From Streptomyces bicolor (GTDB lineage Bacteria > Actinomycetota > Actinomycetes > Streptomycetales > Streptomycetaceae), in the NCBI RefSeq assembly GCF_000719285.1, contig NZ_JOFS01000036.1, forward strand, positions 1 to 64,000: a DNA stretch of 64,000 nucleotides, written 5' to 3'. Positions 19,457 to 27,886 of this stretch are shown here, one piece after another. The position numbers and the translations under genes are program-made. How positions within the stretch are numbered: position 1 is the first letter of the stretch; each line of letters begins with the position of its first letter. The notes beneath the pieces were generated by a model, which saw only the letters and a list, made by a program, of their open reading frames with translations, did not search any database and had not been told where the DNA came from.

Positions 19457-20740
19457 ATGAACCACACCGGATCCCCCGCCCACCACACCGGATCCCCCGC
19501 CCACCACACCCGATCCCTCTCCCGCCGCACCGCGCTGGCCTCCCTCGCGGGGGCGGCGCTGGCCACGACCGCGGCGTTCCCGGCCTCGGCGACCGAGCGG
19601 CACGGCCGCCGGTCCGTCCGGTTCGCCACCTTCAACGCCTCCCTGAACCGCTCCACCCAGGGCGGCCTGGTCACCGACCTGTCCACGCCGGACAACGCCC
19701 AGGCACGCAACGCCGCCGAGACCATCCAGCGGGTCGACCCGGACGTCCTGCTGATCAACGAGTTCGACTACGACGAGCAGGGCAGAGCGGTCCGCCTGTT
19801 CCTGCGCAACTACCTGTCCGTCGGCCACAACGGGGCGAAGCCGGTCCGCTACCGGTACCACTTCACCGCCCCGGTGAACACGGGCGTCGCCACCGGCCTG
19901 GACCTCGACGGCAAGAACGGCGCGGTCACGACGCCCGGTTCGGACGCGTACGGGCAGGACGCCTACGGCTATGGCTGGTTCCCGGGGCAGTACGGCATGG
20001 TCGTCCTGTCGAAGTACCCGATCGACCGGCACGCGGTGCGCACCTTCCAGCGCTTCCTGTGGAAGGACATGCCCGGCCACATCATGCCCCCCGGGTACTA
20101 CAGCGACGAGGCCACGGCGATCCTGCGGCTGTCGTCGAAGAGCCACTGGGATGTGCCGGTGCGCATCGGGGACTCCACCGTGCACTTCCTGGTCTCGCAC
20201 CCGACGCCGCCCACCTTCGACGGCACCGAGGACCGCAACGGACGGCGCAATCACGACGAGATCCGGCTCTGGGCCGACTACATCGGCGGGCGCCGGCGCA
20301 GCTCCTACCTCTACGACGACAAGGGCGTGTGCGGCGGGCTGCGGCCCGGGGCGCGGTTCGTGATCGCCGGCGACAACAACGCCGATCCCTACGACGGCGA
20401 CAGCTACGACCACGCCATACGCCAGCTGCTCGACCACCCCGCGGTGAACCTCCCGGCCACCCCTCCGTCCAGCGCGGGCGGCGTGGAGGCCGCGAGGCTC
20501 CAGGGCGGCGCCAACGCCTCGCACACCGGCAACCCGGCGTACGACACCTCCGACTTCGGCGACACCGCTCCCGGGAACCTGCGCGTCGACTACGTCCTGC
20601 CGTCCAAGGGCCTGATACCGGGCGCGAACGGCGTCTTCTGGCCGACGTCCGACGACCCGCTCTACCGCCTGGTGGGGGACGGGAAGACGGTGCCGACGTC
20701 CGATCACCGGCTGGTGTGGCAGGACGTGCGCGTGGGCTGA
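19457..20740 (+). CDS. Secreted endonuclease/exonuclease/phosphatase-fold protein
   Basis: The 427-residue protein has a Tat signal peptide (LSRRTALASL, then a hydrophobic stretch ending ASA). The mature part has the metal-dependent EEP fold: RFATFNASLNR, LLINEFDYD (catalytic Glu), FLVSHPTPPTFDG, FVIAGDNNADPYDGD, and PTSDHRLVW at the end (the conserved SDH). It is a secreted phosphodiesterase, nuclease or phosphatase of unknown substrate; the length and insertions are typical of secreted actinobacterial members. The ATG at 19457 follows CGGAGTC. Before the Tat motif, a 7-residue unit (HHTGSPA) is repeated. Confidence 0.88.
   Translation: MNHTGSPAHHTGSPAHHTRSLSRRTALASLAGAALATTAAFPASATERHGRRSVRFATFNASLNRSTQGGLVTDLSTPDNAQARNAAETIQRVDPDVLLINEFDYDEQGRAVRLFLRNYLSVGHNGAKPVRYRYHFTAPVNTGVATGLDLDGKNGAVTTPGSDAYGQDAYGYGWFPGQYGMVVLSKYPIDRHAVRTFQRFLWKDMPGHIMPPGYYSDEATAILRLSSKSHWDVPVRIGDSTVHFLVSHPTPPTFDGTEDRNGRRNHDEIRLWADYIGGRRRSSYLYDDKGVCGGLRPGARFVIAGDNNADPYDGDSYDHAIRQLLDHPAVNLPATPPSSAGGVEAARLQGGANASHTGNPAYDTSDFGDTAPGNLRVDYVLPSKGLIPGANGVFWPTSDDPLYRLVGDGKTVPTSDHRLVWQDVRVG
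19461..19520. repeat. 21-bp tandem repeat in the leader of the secreted EEP protein
   Basis: Two identical 21-bp units (19461-19481 and 19482-19502) and a diverged third encode HTGSPA-type heptads ahead of the twin-arginine motif. The in-frame period means copy-number changes would only lengthen the n-region of the signal peptide. Confidence 0.75.
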
Positions 20741-20778
20741 GCGGTGGGGCAGCGGCGCCCCCGCCAAAAGACGACCAG

Positions 20779-20818
20779 TGCTATCTGGTGCGTACCGCTG
20801 CTATCTGTTGCGTACCGC
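20779..20818. repeat. 20-bp tandem duplication over the ATPase stop codon
   Basis: Two 20-bp units starting at 20779 and 20799 differ by one base and both contain GCGTACC. On the minus strand each contains a TAG preceded by Val-Arg-x-Arg codons; the first one reached (20801-20803) ends the ABC ATPase. The second is a duplicate of the gene end in the non-coding gap. Confidence 0.7.
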
Positions 20819-21550
20819 CCGCCCCACCTCCGACCTCAACGCGACGAACTCCGCCAGGCCCCGGGTCGTGATCTGGTCCCGGGTGCCGGGGAGTTCGACC
20901 GGGAGGTCCAGGACGACCTTGGAGCCTGGCCCCGGGGAGAGGACGACGACCCGGTCGCCCAGGTACACGCTCTCGTCGATGTCGTGGGTGACGAAGACGA
21001 TCGTCGCGCCGTCCGTGCGGTGGACCTCTAGGAGCAGGTCCTCCAGGTCCTCGCGGGTCTGGGCGTCGAGGGAGCCGAAGGGTTCGTCCATGAGGAGGAG
21101 GGAGGGCCGGCACACCAGGGCGCGGGCGATCGCCACACGTTGCTGCATACCGCCCGAGAGCTGCCAGGGGTGGCGGCGGGCGGTGTCGGTGAGACCGACG
21201 CGGGCCAGGATGCGGTCGGCCTCGGCCCGGCGCTCCGCTCTCGGCAGGCCCCTGCGGCGCAGCGGCAGCGCCACGTTCTCGCGGACCGTGAGCCAGGGGT
21301 AGAGGGAGCGGGCGTAGTCCTGGAAGACCACGGCGAGGTTGTCGGGGACGCCACGTACGGGGGTGCCGTCCAGCGTGATCGTGCCGTCGTACGCCGGCAG
21401 CAGGCCCGCGACGGTGCGCAGCAGCGTGGACTTGCCGCAGCCGGACGGGCCCACGACGCACAGGAGTTGGCCGTCCGGCACGGTGAGGGTGAGGTCGTGC
21501 AGTACCTGATGGTCGCCGTAGTGCTGGCCGACCGTGTCTAGGCGGAGCAT
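20801..21550 (-). CDS. ABC transporter ATP-binding protein, nitrate/taurine (NitT/TauT) type
   Basis: The 249-residue ATPase has Walker A GPSGCGKST, signature LSGGMQQR, Walker B LLLMDEPF and the H-loop VTHDIDES. The sequence is closest to SsuB/TauB-type importers. It is the last gene of a four-gene unit read leftwards (binding protein, permease, permease, ATPase), 66 bp after the permease gene. It should energise uptake of a small organic or anionic substrate. The stop lies in a 20-bp tandem duplication. Confidence 0.93.
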   Translation of the reverse strand: MLRLDTVGQHYGDHQVLHDLTLTVPDGQLLCVVGPSGCGKSTLLRTVAGLLPAYDGTITLDGTPVRGVPDNLAVVFQDYARSLYPWLTVRENVALPLRRRGLPRAERRAEADRILARVGLTDTARRHPWQLSGGMQQRVAIARALVCRPSLLLMDEPFGSLDAQTREDLEDLLLEVHRTDGATIVFVTHDIDESVYLGDRVVVLSPGPGSKVVLDLPVELPGTRDQITTRGLAEFVALRSEVGRAVRNR

Positions 21551-21616
21551 GGCTGTCCCTGGGCGGAGGTGGTGGGGGCATGACGGAGATGGCGGAGATG
21601 GTGGGGGGCGTACGGG

Positions 21617-22594
21617 TCATACGGTCGTGGTCCTCCCTCGGCCGACGAGCCGTTTCTCGACGGTCAGCAGACCGGTGTTGAGGAGGTAGCCGAGGGCGCC
21701 GAGGAGGACCAGTGCCGCCCAGACGGTGAGCAGGTCGGAGCGGGACTGGGCGTCGGTGAGCGTGAAGCCTATGCCGTTCGCGGTGCCGGGCAGCAGCTCC
21801 GAGAACACCATGAGGATGAGGGAGAGCGAGAGGCTGAGGCGGAGGCCGGCGAAGATGCGGGGCAGTGCGGAGGGCAGGATGAGGAAGCGGAGCCGTTCGG
21901 CCGGGGTGAGGTGGAGGACGGCGGCGACCTCGAGGCGGAGCGGGTCGGTGTCGCGGGCGCCTTCCGCGGTGTTGATCAGCACCGGCCAGACGGCGCTGAA
22001 GACGATCGACGCGATCTGCATCGGCGTACCGAAGTCGAAGATCACGACGAAGAGGGGGACCAGGGCGGGCGGCGGTACGGCACGGGCGAACTGCAGAACA
22101 GGGTTGCAGAGGGCGTACGCACGCCGTGAGCGGCCGACCGCGACGCCAAGTGCGATCCCGGCGACGGCGGCGAGCGCGAACCCGGCGGCCATCCGGCCGA
22201 GGCTGGGCAGCACGTCGGCGACGGCGGCCTCGGTGAGGAAGACATGCCGGACCGGGCCCGAGAACCACAGGTCGCGCACATGCCGTGCGATCTCGGCGGG
22301 CGGCGGGAAGTAGACGCTCCCGTGCGCCCGGGCGGCCAACTGCCAGACGGCCACGGCAAGCGCGAGGACGGTCCAGCGCAGGAGGGCGTGGCGTACGGAG
22401 GCGGAGGCGAGGGGGCGGCGTAGAAGCGACGGGACGAAGGAGGGGCGCACGGCTTCCGACGTTCGGCCGGGAGAACCGGAGGGCTCGGAGGACCCGGAGC
22501 GCTCGGAAAGACCAACGTGTTCGGCCGGTCCAGCGGATCCGGCCAGTCCGTCAGAGCCGGCGGATCCGGATGCGGCGCCGCGGGGCCGCTTCAT
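21617..22594 (-). CDS. ABC transporter permease, NitT/TauT type (first)
   Basis: The 325-residue inner-membrane protein has about six transmembrane segments and the permease EAA-type loop AAVLHLTPAERLRFLILPSALP. A Ser/Gly/Pro-rich hydrophilic leader of about 60 residues is unusual for the family; a start closer to the first helix is possible. It differs in sequence from the second permease of the same operon, so the transporter may use a heterodimeric channel. Confidence 0.88.
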   Translation of the reverse strand: MKRPRGAASGSAGSDGLAGSAGPAEHVGLSERSGSSEPSGSPGRTSEAVRPSFVPSLLRRPLASASVRHALLRWTVLALAVAVWQLAARAHGSVYFPPPAEIARHVRDLWFSGPVRHVFLTEAAVADVLPSLGRMAAGFALAAVAGIALGVAVGRSRRAYALCNPVLQFARAVPPPALVPLFVVIFDFGTPMQIASIVFSAVWPVLINTAEGARDTDPLRLEVAAVLHLTPAERLRFLILPSALPRIFAGLRLSLSLSLILMVFSELLPGTANGIGFTLTDAQSRSDLLTVWAALVLLGALGYLLNTGLLTVEKRLVGRGRTTTV

Positions 22595-22770
22595 TCAGGA
22601 CTCCTCACCGCGCGCCGCGGGGAGCTGAGGATGGGAGCGGTACGCCTCGGTGCGGAACCTGGCAGTGCACCGAACGAAACGCACTTTCGCCACCCCGTCC
22701 ACCCCGCACCGAACGCCACGCGCCCACGCCCCACGGCCCACCCTCCACCGAACACCACGAGCCCACCCCG
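22595..22770. other. G-rich intergenic spacer inside the transporter operon
   Basis: The 176 bp between the two permease genes is strongly strand-biased. Between about 22680 and 22800 the transcribed RNA would be rich in runs of three or four G (GGGG appears repeatedly), while the other strand is C/A-rich. No gene is seen. It could fold into G-quadruplexes and affect expression of the downstream permease and ATPase. Confidence 0.5.
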
Positions 22771-23550
22771 TCACCCCACACCCCGCCGCCCCGGCGTCCA
22801 GGGAAACAACCGCCGCTCCCCCCACACCAGCACCCCGTTGATGACCAGCCCCAGAACACCCGCCCAGACAACCCCGGCCAGCACATCCCGTGTCCCGTCC
22901 GTCGCCAGCCCCGCCTGGGCGATGAAGATGCCGAGTCCCTCGCCGAAGCCGGAGAGGATTTCCGTGGCGACGGCCAGGATGAGGGCGACGGCGGCCGAGA
23001 TGCGGATGCCGGCGGCGATGAAGGGGGCCGTGCCCGGCAGTTCGACGCGGAGGAGGACGGAGAGGCGGCCGAAGCCGAAGGCGCGGAGGGTGTCCTTGGC
23101 GAGGGGGTCGGTCTCGCCGAGGCCGTAGACGGTGTTGAAGAGGATCGGCCAGATGGACGCGTACGTCACCAGCGCGACCTTGGTCTCGGTCCCCGACCCG
23201 AGGAGCAGGGAGACCAGCGGGATCAGCGCGACGGACGGCAGCGGCCGCAGGAACTCCACGATCGCCCGCACCGCGGCGTCGACGACCGGCACGCTCCCGA
23301 GCACCAGGCCGACCGGGACGGCGATGGCGCACGCCAGGGCGAGACCGAGCGCCCAGGCGCGCAAGGTCACGGCGATGCCGTCCAGGAACACGGCGTCGCC
23401 CGCCAACTCCACGGCACGGGCGAGGACTTCGGACGCGGGCGGCAGATAGCTGCGCCGCACCACCCCCGCACGCGAGACGGCCTCGCAGGCACCGAACGCC
23501 AGCAGGGCGCCGAAGGCGCCGAGCAGCAAGCGCTCCTGACGGTCCTTCAC
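22771..23550 (-). CDS. ABC transporter permease, NitT/TauT type (second)
   Basis: The 259-residue permease has six hydrophobic segments and a cytoplasmic loop TLRAFGFGRLSVLLRVELPGTAP, the EAA-like contact with the ATPase. It starts 7 bp after the binding-protein stop, so the two are one transcriptional unit. Related to TauC/SsuC; substrate not inferable. Confidence 0.9.
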   Translation of the reverse strand: MKDRQERLLLGAFGALLAFGACEAVSRAGVVRRSYLPPASEVLARAVELAGDAVFLDGIAVTLRAWALGLALACAIAVPVGLVLGSVPVVDAAVRAIVEFLRPLPSVALIPLVSLLLGSGTETKVALVTYASIWPILFNTVYGLGETDPLAKDTLRAFGFGRLSVLLRVELPGTAPFIAAGIRISAAVALILAVATEILSGFGEGLGIFIAQAGLATDGTRDVLAGVVWAGVLGLVINGVLVWGERRLFPWTPGRRGVG

Positions 23551-23557
23551 GTCAACG

Positions 23558-24532
23558 TCACTTGACCATCAGCGTCGCCGGATCGACCGGCTTCTTCAGC
23601 ATCCCCTGCTTCTCCATGAGATCGGCCAGCCGCTTGAGCTGCGCGGCGTCCATCGTGGGCGGGAAGACGGGCAGATCGATCGACTCGGCCTGCTTCTCGG
23701 TCACCTTGGTGTACGTGGGCAGGGTGTCGCGCACGACGGACGGGTCCTCCTCGGCGATCCGCACGGCCGCCTTGATGGCCCGCTGGAACGCGGCCAGCGT
23801 ATTGGTGTTCCCGTCGACGTACTCGCCGGTGCTGATGTATCCGCTGAGGGGAATGGCCTCCACGGGCGCGGACGAGCCGTCGACGAGGACCCTGGCGTTC
23901 AACTCGTCCTGGATGGAGCTGTCGTAGGGCTCGACCGCGTGCACGGCGTCAACCTGCCCCTTGTCCAGGGCGGCGCCCATCTGCGGGAAGGGAATCGCCC
24001 GGTAGACGGGACGGCCGACGCCCTGTTTCGCGAGGATCTCGTCGAAGGTGAGCGACTGGACGTTGTTGAGGGTGTTGACGGCGAGCTTCTTGCCCTCCAG
24101 GTCGGCGACGGTCTTGATGTCCGAGTCGTCGGGGACGAGGACCTCCATCATGCGCGGCGCGGCCCTGATCGCCTCGGCGACGATCCGGATGTCGAGGGTG
24201 CCCTTCTCATAGGCCTGCAGATAGGTCACGTAGTTCGCGCTCGCGACCATGTCGATCTGCCCCTTGGCCAGGGCCGGCAGCGCCTGGAGGCTCTGCTGGA
24301 CCTGCTGGATGCGGACGTCGAGGCCCTCCTTCTCGAACAGGCCACGGTCCCGGGCGATGTAGAGGGCGGCGCAGTCGATCAGCGGGAGGGCGGCCACGGT
24401 GACGGTCTCCCGCCCCTCGGCCCCGGACGAGGAGTCCCCGCCGTCGCCGCAGGCCGTGACGGCCACCAGCATGAAAGTGGCCGCGGCAGCCGCCGCTGTC
24501 CGCGTTCCCGAGCGCAATTGACGTAACGGCAT
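23558..24532 (-). CDS. ABC transporter solute-binding lipoprotein, SsuA/THI5-like, with TTA at codon 3
   Basis: The 324-residue lipoprotein has a lipobox VTACGD after a hydrophobic signal and then an NMT1/SsuA-type periplasmic-binding fold (VTVAALPLIDCAALYIARDRG, then GKKLAVNTLNN). It delivers an unknown small substrate to the two permeases. Codon 3 is TTA (complement of 24524-24526; MPLRQL), so translation probably depends on bldA, which would make the operon a developmental one. The 12-bp palindrome CATGTCGACATG lies over the start codon (24530-24541). The P450 gene is divergent. Confidence 0.9.
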   Translation of the reverse strand: MPLRQLRSGTRTAAAAAATFMLVAVTACGDGGDSSSGAEGRETVTVAALPLIDCAALYIARDRGLFEKEGLDVRIQQVQQSLQALPALAKGQIDMVASANYVTYLQAYEKGTLDIRIVAEAIRAAPRMMEVLVPDDSDIKTVADLEGKKLAVNTLNNVQSLTFDEILAKQGVGRPVYRAIPFPQMGAALDKGQVDAVHAVEPYDSSIQDELNARVLVDGSSAPVEAIPLSGYISTGEYVDGNTNTLAAFQRAIKAAVRIAEEDPSVVRDTLPTYTKVTEKQAESIDLPVFPPTMDAAQLKRLADLMEKQGMLKKPVDPATLMVK

Positions 24533-24663
24533 GTCGACATGACTACCAAGAATTTGACATGATCACCACACGGGGCAGGTGAATGGTGAACAGCGACAGC
24601 CGGCACACCAAGCCGGACTGCGGCCATCTGTCGGTCTTCACCGATATACGCCACCTTGGTCAC

Positions 24664-25935
24664 ATGACCTCCTTTGTCCACCACGCGCCCCCCGTCCCGG
24701 ACGTCTTCGACCCCCGCCAGTACGCCACCGGCGTCCCGTACGACGCCTATCGCGTCCTGCGCGACCACCACCCCGTGGCCCGGCAGGACGAGCCGGAGGT
24801 GCTGGGCTGGCCCGCCGGGCCGGGGTTCTGGGCGGTGACCCGGCACGCGGACGTGGTGCGGGTGCTCAAGGACTCGGCGACGTACTCCTCGTACATCGGC
24901 GCGACCCAGATCCGCGACCCGGAGCCGGAGGACCTCCCGTTCATCCGCCGCATGATGCTCAACCAGGATCCGCCGGGCCACGGGCGCCTGAGACGGCTGG
25001 TCAGCCGGGCCTTCACCCCCGGACGCATCGACCGGTTCACCAAGGTCGCCGAGCACCGCGCCCGGACGCTCCTCGCCCGCGCCCTGGACGAGGCCCGCGC
25101 CTCGGACGGCACCGTCGACCTGGTCACCGCCGTCACCGACGACTACGCCCTGCTCAACCTCGCCGACCTGCTCGGCGTGCCGGAGGCCGACCGCAGACTG
25201 CTGCTGCACTGGACGCAGCGCGTGATCGGTTACCAGGATCCGGACGAGGCCGGTCCACAGGTACGGGACTCGGCGGGCAAGCCGGTCAACCCCCGGTCGC
25301 CCGCGATGCTGCGGGACATGTTCGGGTATGCCCAGCAACTGGCGGCGCACAAGCGGCGGTATCCCGACGACGACGTCATGACCACGCTCGCCCACGATGC
25401 CGAACTCTCCCGGGCCGAACTGGAGATGTTCTTCTTCCTGCTCACCGTCGCGGGCAACGACACCGTCCGCAGCGCGGCGCCCGGCGGCCTGCTCACCCTC
25501 GCCGAGCACCCGGAGGCATATGAGCGCCTGGGCCGCGACGGACAGGTCCAACTCCCCGCAGCGGTCGACGAGTTGCTCCGCTGGCACCCACCCGTCCTCA
25601 CCTTCCGCCGCACCGCCGCGCAGGACACCGAGCTGGCCGGCCGTCGCATCCGAGCGGGCGAGAAGGTGGTCGTCTTCCACGCCTCCGCGAACCGCGACGA
25701 ACGCGTCTTCGCCGACGCGGACCGGCTGGACCTGTCCCGCACCCCGAACCCGCACGTCTCCTTCGGCGACGGCCCTCATGTCTGCCTGGGCGCGCACTTC
25801 GCGAGACTTCAGCTGCGGGTGCTCTACCGGGAGACGCTGCGGGCACTGCCCCTGCTACGGACGGCTGGACCCTCGAAGCGGTTGGTGTCGAACTTCATCA
25901 ACGGACTCAAGTCGCTGCCCGCGCAGATCACTTGA
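24664..25935 (+). CDS. Cytochrome P450
   Basis: A 423-residue soluble bacterial P450. The I-helix is AGNDTVRS (oxygen-binding Asp-Thr), the ExxR motif lies in VDELLRWHPP, and the heme loop is FGDGPHVCLGAHFARLQ with the axial Cys. It oxidises an unknown, probably hydrophobic, substrate using a ferredoxin encoded elsewhere. The ATG at 24664 (MTSFVHHAPP) fits family length but lacks a ribosome site; the in-frame ATG/GTG at 24583/24586 follows AGGTGA and would add 27 residues. It ends 14 bp from the convergent DUF89 gene. Confidence 0.92.
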   Translation: MTSFVHHAPPVPDVFDPRQYATGVPYDAYRVLRDHHPVARQDEPEVLGWPAGPGFWAVTRHADVVRVLKDSATYSSYIGATQIRDPEPEDLPFIRRMMLNQDPPGHGRLRRLVSRAFTPGRIDRFTKVAEHRARTLLARALDEARASDGTVDLVTAVTDDYALLNLADLLGVPEADRRLLLHWTQRVIGYQDPDEAGPQVRDSAGKPVNPRSPAMLRDMFGYAQQLAAHKRRYPDDDVMTTLAHDAELSRAELEMFFFLLTVAGNDTVRSAAPGGLLTLAEHPEAYERLGRDGQVQLPAAVDELLRWHPPVLTFRRTAAQDTELAGRRIRAGEKVVVFHASANRDERVFADADRLDLSRTPNPHVSFGDGPHVCLGAHFARLQLRVLYRETLRALPLLRTAGPSKRLVSNFINGLKSLPAQIT

Positions 25936-25949
25936 GTTCGGACGGTTCT

Positions 25950-27140
25950 TCACGGCCGCACCTGGATCAGCGCATGCTTCCCACCGATCCGCCACTTGTG
26001 AGGACCCTCCGCCTCGCCCAGTGCCGCCTCGGTGCGGGCGTCCAGCCCGGTGATCACGTCGGACTTCAATGTGCGCAGGGCCGCGACCGGCCCGGGGAAA
26101 TGCGCGGTGACCTCGGCGAACGGCGTGGTCGGCGGCCAGCGTCGGTCGCCGACCAGGCGGCGGTAGTTGAGGTCGCCCTTGACGATCGTGAGGGTGGCCG
26201 CGGCCAGCTCCTCGCGGAGGTCGGCGGGCATCTCCGCGTACGGCAGCGGGGCGCCGGAGAAGGGGTGCGCGCGGACGGTGAGGCGGCCTTCGGTCATCGC
26301 CGACCAGAGCGTGTGTCCGTACGTCGCGGCCGCGCCCGGAGCCGTCGTCAACCGGCGCAGGGCGTCGAGTACGTCGGCGTGCGTGGCGTCGGAGACGTAG
26401 TAGGGGTACGGCTTGACGTGGAGGACGGCTCGCGCGACGCGCCCCTGGGTGAGGAGGTGGGCGATGAGGAGCAGGTCGGGGACGAGTTCGCGGCCCGCGT
26501 TGTCGGCGATCAGGCAGACAGTGGCCGAGCCCGTGAGCGGGAGCAGAGACCACAGGGTCTCGCTGTCGTCGGCCACCAGGGGCGGGGTGTCCGAGGAGGC
26601 CTCCTCGTGCCCGGCCGACAGCCGGAAGCCGAGGTCGGCACGGTTGCCCCACAGGGAGCCGTGCAGCAGCGCCCGGTCCCGCTCGTCGGCGGGCAGGTCC
26701 GCGAGGGTGTCGAGGGCGGCCAGTTCCTCGTCCGTCTCCGGGGCGTCGAGTTCGGCCAGCTTGGAGGGGCGGAAGGGGTCGATGCCCTGCCAGGGGCCGG
26801 GAGCGAAGTAGCCGACGGCTTCGAGGAGTTGACGGTAGAAGTAGCTCTCCGACCACAGCCACGGCACGTCGAACCAGGACCGGCCCGTGTACGCCTCGGC
26901 GCCCCACGCCGTCCAGCGGTCCCGGTCGTGCGCGTCGGCGGGGAGCGGTTCGATCACGCCCTTGGTGCAGTTCGCGAGGAGCGCGTCCAGCGCGCGGTGC
27001 CGCTCGGGGCCGTACGGGAAGGACTCCCGTACCTGCCGGATGATCGCGGGATGCCGTTCGGCGAGCACGCTGTGCGGGAACGAGCCGGGTTCGTCGCCGA
27101 GGAGCACGGGCACGCGCGGGGTGTCGGACCTGTCGGGCAT
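25950..27140 (-). CDS. DUF89 / ARMT1-like metal-dependent phosphatase
   Basis: The 396-residue protein has DUF89 damage-control phosphatase landmarks: NCTKGVIEP, LIADNAGRE (metal-binding Asp-Asn), VKGDLNYRR and LRTLKSDV. Family members remove phosphate from sugar phosphates or related metabolites with a divalent metal. The ATG at 27140 has GGTGAG upstream (a GTG at 27149 is also in frame). It lies only 22 bp after the cprB-like stop on the same strand, so it is probably the third gene of the afsA-like operon. That position suggests a role in making or clearing a phosphorylated signalling precursor, but this is inference. Confidence 0.82.
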   Translation of the reverse strand: MPDRSDTPRVPVLLGDEPGSFPHSVLAERHPAIIRQVRESFPYGPERHRALDALLANCTKGVIEPLPADAHDRDRWTAWGAEAYTGRSWFDVPWLWSESYFYRQLLEAVGYFAPGPWQGIDPFRPSKLAELDAPETDEELAALDTLADLPADERDRALLHGSLWGNRADLGFRLSAGHEEASSDTPPLVADDSETLWSLLPLTGSATVCLIADNAGRELVPDLLLIAHLLTQGRVARAVLHVKPYPYYVSDATHADVLDALRRLTTAPGAAATYGHTLWSAMTEGRLTVRAHPFSGAPLPYAEMPADLREELAAATLTIVKGDLNYRRLVGDRRWPPTTPFAEVTAHFPGPVAALRTLKSDVITGLDARTEAALGEAEGPHKWRIGGKHALIQVRP

Positions 27141-27162
27141 GCGGCTCACCGTATCGCGGGCG

Positions 27163-27810
27163 TCATACGGCTCTGATCTCCCGCTCCAGCTGTGTCGCGA
27201 GGGCGAGATAGCGGGCGCGGCGGGGTACCGGTACGAGGCCCCGGATCATCAGGTGCCACATCTCGGCCACCCTGCGGGGCTGACGTGCGACGGGTTCGAG
27301 GGAGCGGGCGACGACGCGGGTGCCGACGAAGAAGCAGACGAGGGAGTGGGCCGCGGCCTCGACGTCCACGTCCGGGTGGATGTCGGCCTCCTTGGCGGCG
27401 CCGTGGAGTTTGCGGGTGGCGATGTCCAGCAGTTCCTGGAACGGGTGCCGCAGGGGCGGCCGTATCACCGCTCCGCCGGTGGCCAGGCGCAGGCCGGCTC
27501 GGGGTATCGGGCCCTCGACGGCCAGGCGCGTGATGCCGAACGTCGTGCGCATCAGCGCCTCCAGGCAGGAGAGGCCCCGGGCGTCCATCTCGCTCGCCAC
27601 CTGGCGGGAGGCCTTGGACTGGAGCTCCATGATGGCCTGGGCGAGATCCTCCTTCGCCGCGAAGTGGAAGTACAGGGCGCCCTTGGTCACTTGGGCGTGC
27701 TCGACGATGTCGCTGAGGCTGGTCGATTCATAGCCGTGGCGGTCGAACAGTTCGGCGGCGGCTGTGAGGATCGTGGTGCGGGTCTGTTCGGCGCGTAACT
27801 GCCTCACCAT
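27163..27810 (-). CDS. CprB-like gamma-butyrolactone receptor (TetR family) with TTA at codon 5
   Basis: A 215-residue TetR regulator. The DNA-binding domain VRQLRAEQTRTTILTAAAEL, with helix-turn-helix residues TKGALYFHFAAKEDLAQAI, closely resembles CprB of S. coelicolor as I recall it, including the C-terminal RRVAEMWHLMIRG. Such receptors release DNA on binding gamma-butyrolactones. Codon 5 is TTA (complement of 27796-27798), making it a likely bldA target. The ATG at 27810 follows AGGAGAG. It is 76 bp downstream of the AfsA-family gene with an ARE-like site in between, suggesting autoregulation. Confidence 0.92.
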   Translation of the reverse strand: MVRQLRAEQTRTTILTAAAELFDRHGYESTSLSDIVEHAQVTKGALYFHFAAKEDLAQAIMELQSKASRQVASEMDARGLSCLEALMRTTFGITRLAVEGPIPRAGLRLATGGAVIRPPLRHPFQELLDIATRKLHGAAKEADIHPDVDVEAAAHSLVCFFVGTRVVARSLEPVARQPRRVAEMWHLMIRGLVPVPRRARYLALATQLEREIRAV

Positions 27811-27831
27811 CGGCTGGACTCTCCTGGGCTG

Positions 27832-27860
27832 AAAAAGAACGGGTGATGCCGTTTGTTTCT
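27832..27860 (-). promoter_or_regulatory. ARE-like operator in front of the cprB-like gene
   Basis: The stretch combines AAAAAGAACGG with CCGTTTGTTTCT as imperfect inverted arms, matching the conserved half-site of autoregulatory elements bound by ArpA/ScbR-type receptors. It lies 22-50 bp before the ATG. A possible -10 box TATCTT (complement of 27873-27878) is just upstream, so a bound receptor would block early transcription. Confidence 0.65.
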
Positions 27861-27886
27861 TACTCTCCGTACAAGATAGCTCACCC

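Noticed and set aside
19330..19758. A 142-codon minus-strand frame between geoA and the EEP gene
   Set aside because: It overlaps the signal peptide and start of the secreted EEP gene and shows no family signal; its WWAGDPV repetition is the reverse reading of the 21-bp repeat.
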